DNA of 64,000 nt from an uncultured Schumannella sp. (GTDB lineage Bacteria > Actinomycetota > Actinomycetes > Actinomycetales > Microbacteriaceae): the NCBI RefSeq assembly GCF_905479755.1, contig NZ_CAJQNT010000021.1, positions 1 to 64,000 on the forward strand, read 5' to 3'. The position numbers were made by a program, and so were the translations under genes. Every line of letters begins with the position of its first letter. Positions within the stretch are counted from its first letter, which is position 1. This document shows positions 18,643 to 27,345 of the stretch, piece after piece. The notes under the pieces are model-generated. The model was not told where the DNA came from and did not search any database. It worked only from the letters and a program-made list of their open reading frames with translations.

Positions 18643-19038
18643 CTAGTCAGCGGCGATCGACAGGTGCAGCGTGTCGCCGTCGACCCGGTCGAGCTCGGCC
18701 GGGGTGACGAAGAGGTCGTGGTGCAGCAACCGGTGGACTCGAACGAATCCGGCGCGGAGCAGGTGGTGTGCTTGTTCATCGGGAATCGCGTCTCCGCCGA
18801 GGATGGAGCGGAGCTCGTTGAGCATGTCGAAGGAGCTCTCGTCGAAGTGCTGGCCCTCATCGGTGACGGCCTGCGGGTCACCGATGCTGACCGCGCTGAC
18901 CGTGCCGATCCGTTCGCCGGTCATGTCGACGACCGACATCCCCTCGCGGACTTGATCGATGGTGTTCAACGCGCTGACGTCCTTCCGGGCCGCTGTCGCG
19001 CGACTGTGCACGACGTTTTCACGATAGGCGGTGCGCAT
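18643..19038 (-). CDS. PRC-barrel-like / DUF2171-like protein
   Basis: A 131-residue soluble protein preceded by GGAGGATGGG. Residues about 28-60 read VREGMSVVDMTGERIGTVSAV, the pattern of PRC-barrel/DUF2171 domains that set up a small beta barrel. A helical middle and a second beta segment (FVTPAELDRVDGDTLHLS) follow. Such proteins are often stress-induced; no catalytic residues are seen. It stands alone between the flavoprotein and globin genes. Confidence 0.75.
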   Translation of the reverse strand: MRTAYRENVVHSRATAARKDVSALNTIDQVREGMSVVDMTGERIGTVSAVSIGDPQAVTDEGQHFDESSFDMLNELRSILGGDAIPDEQAHHLLRAGFVRVHRLLHHDLFVTPAELDRVDGDTLHLSIAAD

Positions 19039-19108
19039 CCCATCCTCCGCTCTTGACGGCCGCTCAGCAGGGGTTACTCAGCGTGCCATCAGATTAGCGG
19101 AGGAATTC

Positions 19109-19537
19109 TCACGCGTCGAGAGTATTCACCATGGCTTGCGCGGCGCGTTCCAAATAGCTCCACAGCGTCGCTTCGTGTAGCGGTGAGAGCTCGAGGGTCT
19201 TCATGGCCGTGTGCATGTGCGCGAGCCAGCGATCGCGCGCATCCGGGGTGACCTTGAAAGCGGCGTGGCGCATCCGCAGTCGCGGGTGACCGCGTTCCTC
19301 GCTGTAGGTGGTCGGCCCGCCCCAGTACTGCTCGAGAAAGCCGGTGAGTCGTTGAATCGCGCCCTCGAGGTCCTCGTCCGGGTACATCGGTCGCAGTACG
19401 TCGTCGGCGGCGACGCCGACGTAGAACTCGCGCACGAGCTTCTCAAAGGTGGGGCGACCGCCCACCTGGTGCCAGAAGTTTCCCCCGACGGCCTCGCCGC
19501 CGAGACCGGATCGCAGGGTGAGGGGGCTCTCGGTCAT
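19109..19537 (-). CDS. group II truncated haemoglobin (trHbO)
   Basis: A 142-residue globin. PTFEKLVREFYVGVAADDVLRPMYP is the B/E-helix region with the B10/CD1 Tyr pattern of trHbO. YWGGP and RHAAFKV hold the proximal-side residues including His, and the G-helix Trp is in EATLWSYLERA. trHbO proteins bind oxygen or react with peroxide and NO. The gene overlaps the stop of the upstream mechanosensitive channel gene by 4 bp, so the two are co-translated. Confidence 0.9.
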   Translation of the reverse strand: MTESPLTLRSGLGGEAVGGNFWHQVGGRPTFEKLVREFYVGVAADDVLRPMYPDEDLEGAIQRLTGFLEQYWGGPTTYSEERGHPRLRMRHAAFKVTPDARDRWLAHMHTAMKTLELSPLHEATLWSYLERAAQAMVNTLDA

Positions 19538-20550
19538 GATTCCTTCGATCGGGAGGAGGTGCCGCGGGTCGAGGGCCGCGGAGGGATCGGCACTTGCGCC
19601 GTCTTCGGCGGGCGAGCGCCTCGCACGGATGCGGCGCCTTCATACCCGGTCAACACCGTGGTGGTCAGCGCGGGCAGACGAACCCCGAGCTCGTCGAGCG
19701 CGCGCTTGAGTCGGGCGCGGAGTTCACGGGCGACATCGTCTTTGCTGCCGGAGTGAGTCTTCACCACGAGGCGGATGACGATGCCGTCGCCCGAGATCGA
19801 CTCGATGCCCCAGAGTTCGGGCCGCTCGAGGATGACACGCGTCCACTTGGGTTCGGAGGCCAGCTTGACCGCGGTCGCGAGCATGTGCTCTTCGACGGTG
19901 TCGACGTCGGCGTCGTAGGGCACCTGCAGGTCGAGCACGACGCGGGACCAGCCCTGGGAGAGGTTGCCGACGCGCGTGATCTCTCCGTTGCGGACGTACC
20001 AGAGCGTTCCATTGACGTCGCGGATGCGCGTGACCCTGATTTCGACCGACTCGACGATTCCGGTGGCCGGGCCGAGGTCGACGACGTCGCCGACGCCGAG
20101 CTGATCCTCGGCGACAAGGAAGATGCCGCTGAGGATGTCGCGCACGAGGTTCTGCGCACCGAAGCCGAGGCCCGCGCCGAGGGCGGCCGTGATGAGGGCG
20201 AAGGCACCCGTGGCATTGGGGTCGATCGCGGTGATGATGAGCACGAGCGCGACGATCACGATGATCGCCGTCACGATGCCGGTGAGGATCCCCCCGAGGG
20301 CTCGGGTTCGTTGCACGATGCGCGCCGCGGCGACGGGGGAGGCGTGCAGGAGCTGCGTGTCGTCAATGCCCTGGCTCTTCTTGACCCCGCTCACGACCCG
20401 GTGCACGACGCGTCGGATCACGAACGTCAGAACCACCCGGACGAGGATCGAGCCGACGACGATCGCGACGATCGTGAGGGGCGTGCCGAAGCGACCATCG
20501 AGGATGGCTTCGACGCTGGCCCAGAATGCGCCCCATGAGCTGAAATCCAT
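19534..20550 (-). CDS. MscS-type mechanosensitive channel
   Basis: A 338-residue membrane protein. About three to four N-terminal hydrophobic segments are followed by the pore-lining block AALGAGLGFGAQNLVRDILSGIFL, the hallmark of MscS, and a C-terminal beta/alpha cytoplasmic domain. It releases small solutes on membrane stretch after hypo-osmotic shock. The last 50 residues are disordered and basic. It precedes and overlaps the truncated haemoglobin gene. Confidence 0.92.
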   Translation of the reverse strand: MDFSSWGAFWASVEAILDGRFGTPLTIVAIVVGSILVRVVLTFVIRRVVHRVVSGVKKSQGIDDTQLLHASPVAAARIVQRTRALGGILTGIVTAIIVIVALVLIITAIDPNATGAFALITAALGAGLGFGAQNLVRDILSGIFLVAEDQLGVGDVVDLGPATGIVESVEIRVTRIRDVNGTLWYVRNGEITRVGNLSQGWSRVVLDLQVPYDADVDTVEEHMLATAVKLASEPKWTRVILERPELWGIESISGDGIVIRLVVKTHSGSKDDVARELRARLKRALDELGVRLPALTTTVLTGYEGAASVRGARPPKTAQVPIPPRPSTRGTSSRSKES

Positions 20551-20582
20551 ATCGGTGTCAGCCTAGTTCGCTGTGCCGGGAG

Positions 20583-20611
20583 TTGCCTCGGGATACCCCC
20601 GGGGGTATGCT
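20583..20611 (+). promoter_or_regulatory. promoter with CsoR/CstR-type operator in the spacer
   Basis: The -35 box TTGCCT (20583-20588), a 17-nt spacer and the -10 box TATGCT (20606-20611) put the transcript start at the ATG at 20618. The perfect palindrome ATACCCCCGGGGGTAT (20593-20608) fills the spacer and overlaps the -10 box. This matches known CsoR/CstR operators, which are G/C tracts flanked by ATAC and GTAT. The regulator encoded at 22602 is the natural candidate. Confidence 0.85.
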
Positions 20612-20617
20612 GGCGGC

Positions 20618-22276
20618 ATGACTTCGAAACGTGTCGTAATTATCGGTGGTGTCGCGGGGGGAATGTCGGCAGCGACGCGACTGCGTCGGCTCGACGAGTC
20701 CGCCGAGATCATCGTGCTCGAGCGCGGGGGCGAGGTGTCCTTCGCCAACTGCGGCCTCCCGTATCACCTGGGCGGCGTCATCGCGGAACGCTCCTCGCTG
20801 GTGCTGCAGACCCCGCGGGCACTCGGCGCGCGCTTTCGGCTCGACGTCCGCGTGCGCTCGACCGTGACCGCGATCGATGCCGCGGGCCACCGCGTCTCGG
20901 TGCTGCCCTCCGACGGCGCGGCATACGAGTTGACGTACGACAAGCTCATTCTCGCGACCGGGGCTGCCCCGATCCGACCGGAGATCCCGGGCGTCGCCCG
21001 GGCCCACGTCTTGCGTGACCTCGACGACCTCGACCGCATCATGAGTGCGCTCGACGAATCACCGCGCACCGCCGTTGTCCTCGGTGCCGGATACGTCGGG
21101 CTCGAGGTCGCCGAGAACCTCGCGCACCGCGGCATCGCCACGGCGGTCGTCCAGCGCGACCCCCAGATCCTCACCGGACTCGACCCCGAGATGGCGCAGC
21201 CCGTGGCTCGGCAACTCGAGAACAACGGAGTTCGTCTGTTCACCGGTGCCACCGCCACCCGGATCGACGAGGCCGCGGTCACCCTCGACAACGGCACCGA
21301 GGCGCCGGCAGAACTCGTGATCGCCGCAATCGGGGTCCGCCCCGAAACCGACCTCGCGGTGCGCGCCGGACTCGAGATCGGGCCGCGCGGCGGCGTGGCC
21401 GTCGACCACGAACTCCGCACGAGCGATCGCGACATCTACGCGCTCGGCGACGCGGCCGAGAAGGCCGACGCGGTGTTCGGCGGAACGCGGCTTCTGGCGC
21501 TCGCCGGTCCCGCCAACCGGCACGGCCGGCTCGTCGCCGACTCGATCGCGGGACGGCCGGTCTCGGCCCGCCCCTCCTGGGGCGTTGCGATCGTCTCGGT
21601 GTTCGGTCTCGCCGCCGCGTCGGTCGGCGCCAACGAGAAGCAGCTGCGCGCGGCCGGGCGCGACTACCGCGCCATCCACACGCATCCGCAACAGCACACC
21701 GGGTACTACCCGGGGGCCCGGCCCATCTCGCTCAAGCTGCTCGTCGACCCGGTCGACGATGCCATCCTCGGCGCGCAGGCGGTCGGGATGGAGGGCGCCG
21801 ACAAGCGCATCGACGTCATCGCGACCGCGATGTCCAGCGGCCGCACGGCGACCGAGCTCGCCGAACTCGAACTGGCCTACGCCCCCCAATTCGGTTCGGC
21901 GAAAGACCCGGTCAACATGCTCGGCTACGTCAACGAGAACCTCCGCGACGGGCTCGACCGCACGCTGCAGTGGCACGAACTCGCGGATGTGCTCGCCTCC
22001 GGCGCCCGGCTGATCGACGTGCGGGGGCGGGGTCAACTCGCCGAGGGCTCGATTCCCGGCAGCACCTGGATCCCGGTCGAAGAACTCCGTGCGCGCGCCG
22101 ACGACCTGCGCGGCGGCCCGATCGTGATTCACTGCCGTGTGGGGCAGAGCGCCCACACCGCGGTTCGGCTGCTCACCGAGCTCGGCGTCGATGCCGTCAA
22201 CCTCGACGGCGGCTACCTGACCTGGCGCGACGGAACCTCCGCGCGTGACTCCGCGACGACGCTCGCCGCCGCCTGA
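20618..22276 (+). CDS. CoA-disulfide-reductase-like flavoprotein with C-terminal rhodanese
   Basis: A 552-residue fusion. Residues 1-450 are a pyridine-nucleotide-disulfide oxidoreductase: FAD motif VVIIGGVAGGMSAATRL, redox Cys45 in SFANCGLPYH, and NAD motif AVVLGAGYVGLEVAENL. Residues about 465-545 are a rhodanese domain with Cys506 in HCRVGQSAHT. Such CoADR-Rhd proteins reduce CoA-disulfide, CoA-persulfide or polysulfide with NADH. With the downstream rhodanese and CstR-like repressor it makes up a persulfide detoxification operon. The start is set by the leaderless promoter. Confidence 0.92.
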   Translation: MTSKRVVIIGGVAGGMSAATRLRRLDESAEIIVLERGGEVSFANCGLPYHLGGVIAERSSLVLQTPRALGARFRLDVRVRSTVTAIDAAGHRVSVLPSDGAAYELTYDKLILATGAAPIRPEIPGVARAHVLRDLDDLDRIMSALDESPRTAVVLGAGYVGLEVAENLAHRGIATAVVQRDPQILTGLDPEMAQPVARQLENNGVRLFTGATATRIDEAAVTLDNGTEAPAELVIAAIGVRPETDLAVRAGLEIGPRGGVAVDHELRTSDRDIYALGDAAEKADAVFGGTRLLALAGPANRHGRLVADSIAGRPVSARPSWGVAIVSVFGLAAASVGANEKQLRAAGRDYRAIHTHPQQHTGYYPGARPISLKLLVDPVDDAILGAQAVGMEGADKRIDVIATAMSSGRTATELAELELAYAPQFGSAKDPVNMLGYVNENLRDGLDRTLQWHELADVLASGARLIDVRGRGQLAEGSIPGSTWIPVEELRARADDLRGGPIVIHCRVGQSAHTAVRLLTELGVDAVNLDGGYLTWRDGTSARDSATTLAAA

Positions 22277-22296
22277 TCCCCTCGAAAGGAACTCCC

Positions 22297-22605
22297 ATGC
22301 AGAGCATCACCCCGACCGACCTCGCGGCGCTCGGCGACAGCGCCACGATCGTGGATGTGCGCGAACGCGACGAGTACGACGCGGCCCACGTGCCCGGCGT
22401 CATCCACGTGGCGCTGAGCGAACTCACCGTTCGTGTCGCCGAACTCCCCGACGACCGCACGCTGTACATCATGTGCCTCTCGGGCGGACGCAGCGTGCAG
22501 GCCACCAACTACCTGACCGCCCAGGGACGCGACGCCGTCAACGTCCTCGGTGGCATCACCGAGTGGTACCACGCGGGACTGCCGATCGAAACGGCCGCGG
22601 CATGA
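22297..22605 (+). CDS. single-domain rhodanese
   Basis: A 102-residue sulfurtransferase domain with VDVRERDEYDAAHVPG near the N terminus and the active loop CLSGGRS with Cys60. It would accept a sulfane sulfur as Cys-persulfide and pass it to a thiol. It follows the CoADR-rhodanese fusion by 20 bp with the ribosome binding site GAAAGGA, and overlaps the regulator gene by 4 bp (ATGA). Confidence 0.92.
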   Translation: MQSITPTDLAALGDSATIVDVRERDEYDAAHVPGVIHVALSELTVRVAELPDDRTLYIMCLSGGRSVQATNYLTAQGRDAVNVLGGITEWYHAGLPIETAAA

Positions 22606-22874
22606 GCGACCAGGATGACGCCACGCGCGCGATCGTCAACCGCCTGAAGCGAGCGGAGGGCCAGCTTCGCGCCCTCGTCACCGCCGTCGAGAACGGCGGC
22701 GACTGCAAGAGCGTCGTGACCCAGCTCTCGGCGGTCTCGTCGGCGATCGACCGTGCCGGATTCGCCATCATCGCCTCCGCGATGAAGAACTGCGCCACGC
22801 TCGACGACGAAGAGGCCGGCCCCGACGGGCTGACGCGGGCCGAGCTCGAAAAGCTCTTCCTCACGCTCGCCTGA
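22602..22874 (+). CDS. CstR-like persulfide-sensing repressor (CsoR/DUF156 family)
   Basis: A 90-residue all-helical repressor. IVNRLKRAEGQLRALV is the family N-terminal block. Cys35 (GGDCKSVVTQLSA) and Cys64 (MKNC) are present, but the Cu(I)-binding His of true CsoR, four residues before the second Cys, is Ala60. Two Cys without the His is the hallmark of CstR, which senses persulfides through di- and trisulfide links. Its position at the end of a rhodanese operon agrees. It probably binds the palindrome at 20593-20608. Confidence 0.88.
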   Translation: MSDQDDATRAIVNRLKRAEGQLRALVTAVENGGDCKSVVTQLSAVSSAIDRAGFAIIASAMKNCATLDDEEAGPDGLTRAELEKLFLTLA

Positions 22875-22893
22875 CCGGGGCCGGCACCGACGA

Positions 22894-25440
22894 CTACGCC
22901 TGCGCGTCGCGCTCCTGCGCGCGCAAGGCGCGTTCGACGCCGGCGAGCTGCTCGATCACCAGTCGACGCAACGCCGGAACCTCCGGGTGCGCCTCCAGCC
23001 AGCGGTTCGTCGTGTCGACGAGTTCTTGGCTGACGATCGGCGGGAAGAAGCCCTGGATGACGTACGACGCGATCTGGTAGCTACGGTTCGTCCAGACGCC
23101 CACGAGCGCGTCGAAGTACGGCTCCATGAGCCCCGCGAGGTCGCTCGTGTCGTTGACGTGCTGGTAGCCGACTCCGGAACTGCGCAGCAGCACGTTCGAC
23201 ATCGAGGCGTCGGAGATCGCCGCCGCCAGGGCCGCGCGCTTCCCCGCGAACGTCGCGATCGTCGCGCGAGCGCGAGCCGCCGCCTGCTGGCCGTTGGCCG
23301 TGTTGTCTTTTTCCAGTGCCGCGGCGATCTCGGCCTCGCCCGCGTCGCCCACCAGGACGAGCCCCTCAAGGAGTTCCCAGGAGAGATCGGTGTCGATCTC
23401 CAGATCATCGAGCGCCACCGAACCGTCGAGCAGACCCCGGAGCGCCGCCGCGTGGTCGGACGTGGAGGCGAGGTTCGCAAAGAACTTCACGAACTGGAAC
23501 TGCGCGTCGGAACCGGCATCCGCCTCGCTCGCAAGAGTCCACAGCGCGTCGCCGACCTGGCGGATGGTTTCGTCGCGGATCTCGGGGGCGACGTAGGCGC
23601 GGGCCACCGTCGCGAGCTGCGTGAGGGAGAGCCGGATCGTGGTCGACTCGGTCTCGGTCGCGATGTTGTTGAGCACGAGCTGCACGTAGTCGCGCGGGGC
23701 CACCTCGGCGTCGCGGGTCGCGTCCCAGGCCGAGCCCCAGACGAGCGCGCGCGCCAGCGGGTCTTCGATGTCGGCCAGGTGCGCGATCGCGGTGTCAAGC
23801 GACCCCTCATCGAGTCGGATCTTCGCATAGGCGAGGTCGTCGTCGTTGAGCACCACGAGGGCGGGCTTCGTGAGCCCCACCAGTTCGGCGACCTCGGTCT
23901 CGGCGACCGCCTCCAGATCGAGCTCGACGCGGTGCGTGCGCACGAGCTTCGTGCCGGCCCCCGTCTTCTCGTAGAAACCGACCGCGAGTCGGTGCGGGCG
24001 CAGCGTCGGGTAGTCGGGATGCGCCGACTGCAGGATGCGGAAGCTCGTGATCCGGCCGTCGGCATCGGTCTCGATCGCCGGCTTGAGCGTGTTGACGCCC
24101 GCGGTCTCGAGCCACAGCTTCGACCACGTCGTCAGCTCGCGTCCGCTCGTCGTCTCGAGCTCGCGCAGCAGGTCGACCAGTTCGGTGTTCCCGTAGGCGT
24201 TCTTGCGGAAGTAGGCGCCGACCCCGGCGAAGAACTCGTCGATGCCGACCCAGGCGGCCAGCTGCTTGAGCACCGATCCGCCCTTCGCGTAGGTGATGCC
24301 GTCGAAGTTGACCTGCACGTCTTCGAGGTCGTTGATCGTCGCGACGATCGGGTGGGTGGACGGCAACTGATCCTGGCGGTAGGCCCAGCTCTTCTCCATC
24401 GCCTGGAACGTCGTCCACGCCTCGGTCCACTCGGTGGCTTCGGCGGTCGCGATGGTCGAGGCCCACTCGGCGAAGGACTCGTTGAGCCAGAGGTCGTTCC
24501 ACCAACGCATCGTCACTAGGTCGCCGAACCACATGTGCGCGAGCTCGTGCAGGATCGTGACGACGCGGCGCTCGCGGATCGCATCCGTCACCTTCGAGCG
24601 GAAGATGTAGGTCTCGGTGAAGGTGACCGCACCCGCGTTCTCCATCGCGCCCGCGTTGAACTCCGGCACGAAGAGCTGGTCGTACTTGGCGAACGGGTAC
24701 GGGTAGCCGAACTTCTCCTCGAAGTAGGCGAAGCCCTTCTTCGTGATGTCGAAGACGTAGTGCGCGTCAAGGTGCTGCATGAGCGACTTGCGCGCATAGA
24801 CGCCGAGCGGAATCGTGCGCCCGCTGGCGCTGACCAGCTCGTCGTGGACGGACTCGTACGGGCCCGCGATGAGCGCGGTGATGTAGCTCGACAGGCGCGG
24901 CGTCGGCTCAAGGGTCCAGGTCGCGCTCTCGCCGTCGACAACGGGCTCGGGTGTGGGGGAGTTGCTCACGACACGCCACGCGGCGGGAGCCGTCACGGTG
25001 AACTGGAACGTGGCCTTGAGGTCGGGCTGCTCGAACACCGGGAACACGCGGCGGCTGTCGGGCACCTCGAACTGCGAGTACAGGTACACCTCACCGTCGA
25101 CCGGGTCAACGAAGCGGTGCAGGCCCTCGCCGGTGTTCGTGTAGCTCATGTCGGCGACGATGCGCACGACGTTCGAGGCGGCGAGGCCCTCGAGCTGGAT
25201 GCGGGTGCCGTCGGCGACGCTCACGTCGACCGGCTGCCCATTGAGCTCGATCGAGTGCACCGCGGTGGTGATCGCGTCGAGGAAGGTGCTGGCCCCCTCG
25301 GTCGCCCGGAAACGAATCGTCGTGTCGGCGCGGAAGGTCTCGGCGCCGGTCGTCAGATCGAGGGCGACCTCGTAGCTGTCGGTCTGCACCTGCGCGGCGC
25401 GTTCCTGGGCTTCGACTCGAGTGAGGTTGTCGGCGGGCAC
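22894..25440 (-). CDS. pepN: aminopeptidase N
   Basis: An 848-residue M1-family zinc metallopeptidase that removes N-terminal residues from peptides in the cytoplasm. The exopeptidase motif GAMENAGAVTF and the zinc motif HELAHMWFGD, followed by the third ligand in NESFAEWAS, are intact. The length and the C-terminal ERAP1-like helical domain match actinobacterial PepN. The GTG start follows GAAGGAG. It is monocistronic and convergent with the persulfide operon, with only 19 bp between the stop codons. Confidence 0.95.
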   Translation of the reverse strand: MPADNLTRVEAQERAAQVQTDSYEVALDLTTGAETFRADTTIRFRATEGASTFLDAITTAVHSIELNGQPVDVSVADGTRIQLEGLAASNVVRIVADMSYTNTGEGLHRFVDPVDGEVYLYSQFEVPDSRRVFPVFEQPDLKATFQFTVTAPAAWRVVSNSPTPEPVVDGESATWTLEPTPRLSSYITALIAGPYESVHDELVSASGRTIPLGVYARKSLMQHLDAHYVFDITKKGFAYFEEKFGYPYPFAKYDQLFVPEFNAGAMENAGAVTFTETYIFRSKVTDAIRERRVVTILHELAHMWFGDLVTMRWWNDLWLNESFAEWASTIATAEATEWTEAWTTFQAMEKSWAYRQDQLPSTHPIVATINDLEDVQVNFDGITYAKGGSVLKQLAAWVGIDEFFAGVGAYFRKNAYGNTELVDLLRELETTSGRELTTWSKLWLETAGVNTLKPAIETDADGRITSFRILQSAHPDYPTLRPHRLAVGFYEKTGAGTKLVRTHRVELDLEAVAETEVAELVGLTKPALVVLNDDDLAYAKIRLDEGSLDTAIAHLADIEDPLARALVWGSAWDATRDAEVAPRDYVQLVLNNIATETESTTIRLSLTQLATVARAYVAPEIRDETIRQVGDALWTLASEADAGSDAQFQFVKFFANLASTSDHAAALRGLLDGSVALDDLEIDTDLSWELLEGLVLVGDAGEAEIAAALEKDNTANGQQAAARARATIATFAGKRAALAAAISDASMSNVLLRSSGVGYQHVNDTSDLAGLMEPYFDALVGVWTNRSYQIASYVIQGFFPPIVSQELVDTTNRWLEAHPEVPALRRLVIEQLAGVERALRAQERDAQA

Positions 25441-25528
25441 GCGGGACTCCTTCGGATGCGATCAGGCGGCGCGAGTCGCGCCGGAGAATCAGCCTAATCG
25501 TGACGACCCGGGAAGTCGTGATGATGCG

Positions 25529-26227
25529 TCACCGATGAGGTGCGAGTTCGCTCTCCGCCGGCGCGGTGGCCTCGTCGGCGTCGTCGGCGGCGTGGTCGCG
25601 CACACCGCGAAGGAGTGCTTCAACGTCATCGATCGACAGGCGCAGCATGGAGACCAGTCGGGCGTCGGCATCGGGGACGCACGCCTCCGCAATGCCGAGA
25701 ACGGCCGTGCGGACGATCGAGACGGCCCCGTGTCGAGCGAACTGGGTGCGGTTGACTTTCACCTGAGCGAGGTGAACCTCGGCCCAGGAGCGCGCGTCGG
25801 GAACGTCGTCGAGTGCCTCCTCGGCGAGGTCGCGCAACTGCGGCGGGAGTGCGTCGCGCTCGGCGAGTTCGTGCATGAGCAGCAGGATGCCCACGGCGAG
25901 CGCGTGCTGACGATCCATGCTCGCGACCGGAATCGCACAGATCGCCGACCGGAGCGCAACGCGGAGCCCGAGAAGCTCGTCGCCTCGGGCACCGACGACA
26001 CGGGGAATGTCGTGAATCAGGTGCGCACGATGCTCATCGTCGACGAGGTCGTTGACCCCGCGCGCCATTGCCGCCAAGACCGGATCGGTGCACTTGGGGT
26101 GATCGCTCCAGCGCTCCCCGGCGAGGAACGAGGCGAACTCCATGAAGCACGCGCCGGAGCGTGGAGTGAAGTGTCGACCGCGCGAAAGATTCGGCAGCAA
26201 CTCGGGAACGAAATCGGTTCTACGCAT
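25529..26227 (-). CDS. conserved-type hypothetical protein
   Basis: A 232-residue soluble helical protein. The start ATG at 26227 follows GGGAG and gives the N terminus MRRTDFVPELLPNLSRGRH. A Cys-containing block near residue 28 (GACFMEFASFLAGE) and a second (DHPKCTDPVLAAMARGVND) are conserved-looking and could bind metal or nucleotide. This type is frequent in Actinobacteria as I recall, but without known function. It is divergent from the membrane protein at 26334. Confidence 0.75.
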   Translation of the reverse strand: MRRTDFVPELLPNLSRGRHFTPRSGACFMEFASFLAGERWSDHPKCTDPVLAAMARGVNDLVDDEHRAHLIHDIPRVVGARGDELLGLRVALRSAICAIPVASMDRQHALAVGILLLMHELAERDALPPQLRDLAEEALDDVPDARSWAEVHLAQVKVNRTQFARHGAVSIVRTAVLGIAEACVPDADARLVSMLRLSIDDVEALLRGVRDHAADDADEATAPAESELAPHR

Positions 26228-26333
26228 GGGGTTCTCCCGTCGTCCTTTCTTGATTCTCTCTCCCCGCGGTGGCGCTGACAAGGGGGTCAACAACCGCGCC
26301 CCTAGACTGGCGAGAGCAACACAAGGGAGCAGG

Positions 26334-26852
26334 ATGGCCAACGACCAGCCGATCGTTGTCGGCGTCGACGAGGAGTCGAGTCCGGAACGACGCCGCCGTT
26401 CCGCGTTGCCCTGGATTCTGCTCGGCGTCGGGGGGGCTCTCCTGCTTGCGCTCGGCATCGCCGTCGTCGCGTTCGTCATCCCGACGACCGTCGGCACCGC
26501 GGCCGACCCCGCCGCGAGCGTGCAGCGATTTGATCGGGCGTACGCGGCGGTCGACTGCGCACAGTTCGAGTCGGTCACCACCGAGAGCTTTCGCGAGATC
26601 TCCCACGGCAGCGATGAGCACGGCATCTTCGACTGCGCGACGTGGGAGGCCATTGCGACGGAGTACACCGTCGACGGCGCCTACCTCTACGACCTCGAGG
26701 TGCTCGACACGTCGACGGAAGCCGATCGGGCCTTCGTCTCCACCCACGAAGTCGACGGCCGCGACGGTAGCGAGTACGACTACACCTACACCCTCGTGCC
26801 CGATGTCGACGGCATCTGGGTGATTGATTCGATCGTCGAGACGGAGAGCTGA
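26334..26852 (+). CDS. membrane-anchored hypothetical protein
   Basis: A 172-residue protein with a short cytoplasmic lead ending in RRRR, one transmembrane segment (about residues 28-50, ALPWILLGVGGALLLALG) and an extracytoplasmic domain of about 110 residues. That domain resembles a small alpha+beta (NTF2/DUF4878-like) fold, with two Cys (AAVDCAQFES and IFDCATWE) likely forming a disulfide. GGGAGCAGG precedes the ATG. It lies 2 bp before rpiB, so they are probably co-transcribed. The function is unknown. Confidence 0.75.
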   Translation: MANDQPIVVGVDEESSPERRRRSALPWILLGVGGALLLALGIAVVAFVIPTTVGTAADPAASVQRFDRAYAAVDCAQFESVTTESFREISHGSDEHGIFDCATWEAIATEYTVDGAYLYDLEVLDTSTEADRAFVSTHEVDGRDGSEYDYTYTLVPDVDGIWVIDSIVETES

Positions 26853-26854
26853 CC

Positions 26855-27340
26855 GTGCGGATTCACATCGCCACCGACCACGCCGGGCTGGACTTCAGCC
26901 GTGAACTGCAGCAGCACCTGCGTGAGCAGGGCCACGACGTGATCGACCACGGTCCGCAGTCCTACGACCCGCTCGACGACTACCCCTCGTTCTGCATCGG
27001 AGCGGCCCAGGGCGTCGTGCGTGACCAGACCGCCGGGGTCGAGGCGCTCGGGATCGTGTTCGGCGGCTCCGGGAACGGCGAACAGATCGCCGCCAACAAG
27101 GTTGAAGGCGCGCGCGCGGCACTCGTTTGGAATCAGTCGACGGCGATGCTCGCGCGGGAGCACAACGACGCCAACGTGATCGCGATCGGGGCGCGCCAGC
27201 ACGAGTTCAGCGAAGTCGTCCAGCTGATCGACACGTTCATCGCGACCCCGTTCCCCGGCGAAGAGCGTCACGCGCGTCGCATTGCACAACTCGCCGAGTT
27301 CGAGACCACGGGCGCGATCGCCGGGCACGAGATCTCCTAA
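26855..27340 (+). CDS. rpiB: ribose-5-phosphate isomerase B
   Basis: A 161-residue isomerase of the pentose phosphate pathway, interconverting ribose 5-phosphate and ribulose 5-phosphate. The N-terminal IHIATDHAGLDFS and the phosphate loop GGSGNGEQIAANKVEGARAA are clear. As in the mycobacterial type, the catalytic Cys of the E. coli enzyme is missing and the Glu of SGNGE takes its place. GTG start. It lies within a short operon with the membrane protein before it and the DNA glycosylase 5 bp after it. Confidence 0.93.
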   Translation: MRIHIATDHAGLDFSRELQQHLREQGHDVIDHGPQSYDPLDDYPSFCIGAAQGVVRDQTAGVEALGIVFGGSGNGEQIAANKVEGARAALVWNQSTAMLAREHNDANVIAIGARQHEFSEVVQLIDTFIATPFPGEERHARRIAQLAEFETTGAIAGHEIS

Positions 27341-27345
27341 CGACC

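Noticed and set aside
22602-22874. Copper-sensing CsoR identity for the DUF156 regulator
   Set aside because: The Cu(I)-binding His is replaced by Ala and the operon handles sulfur, not copper.
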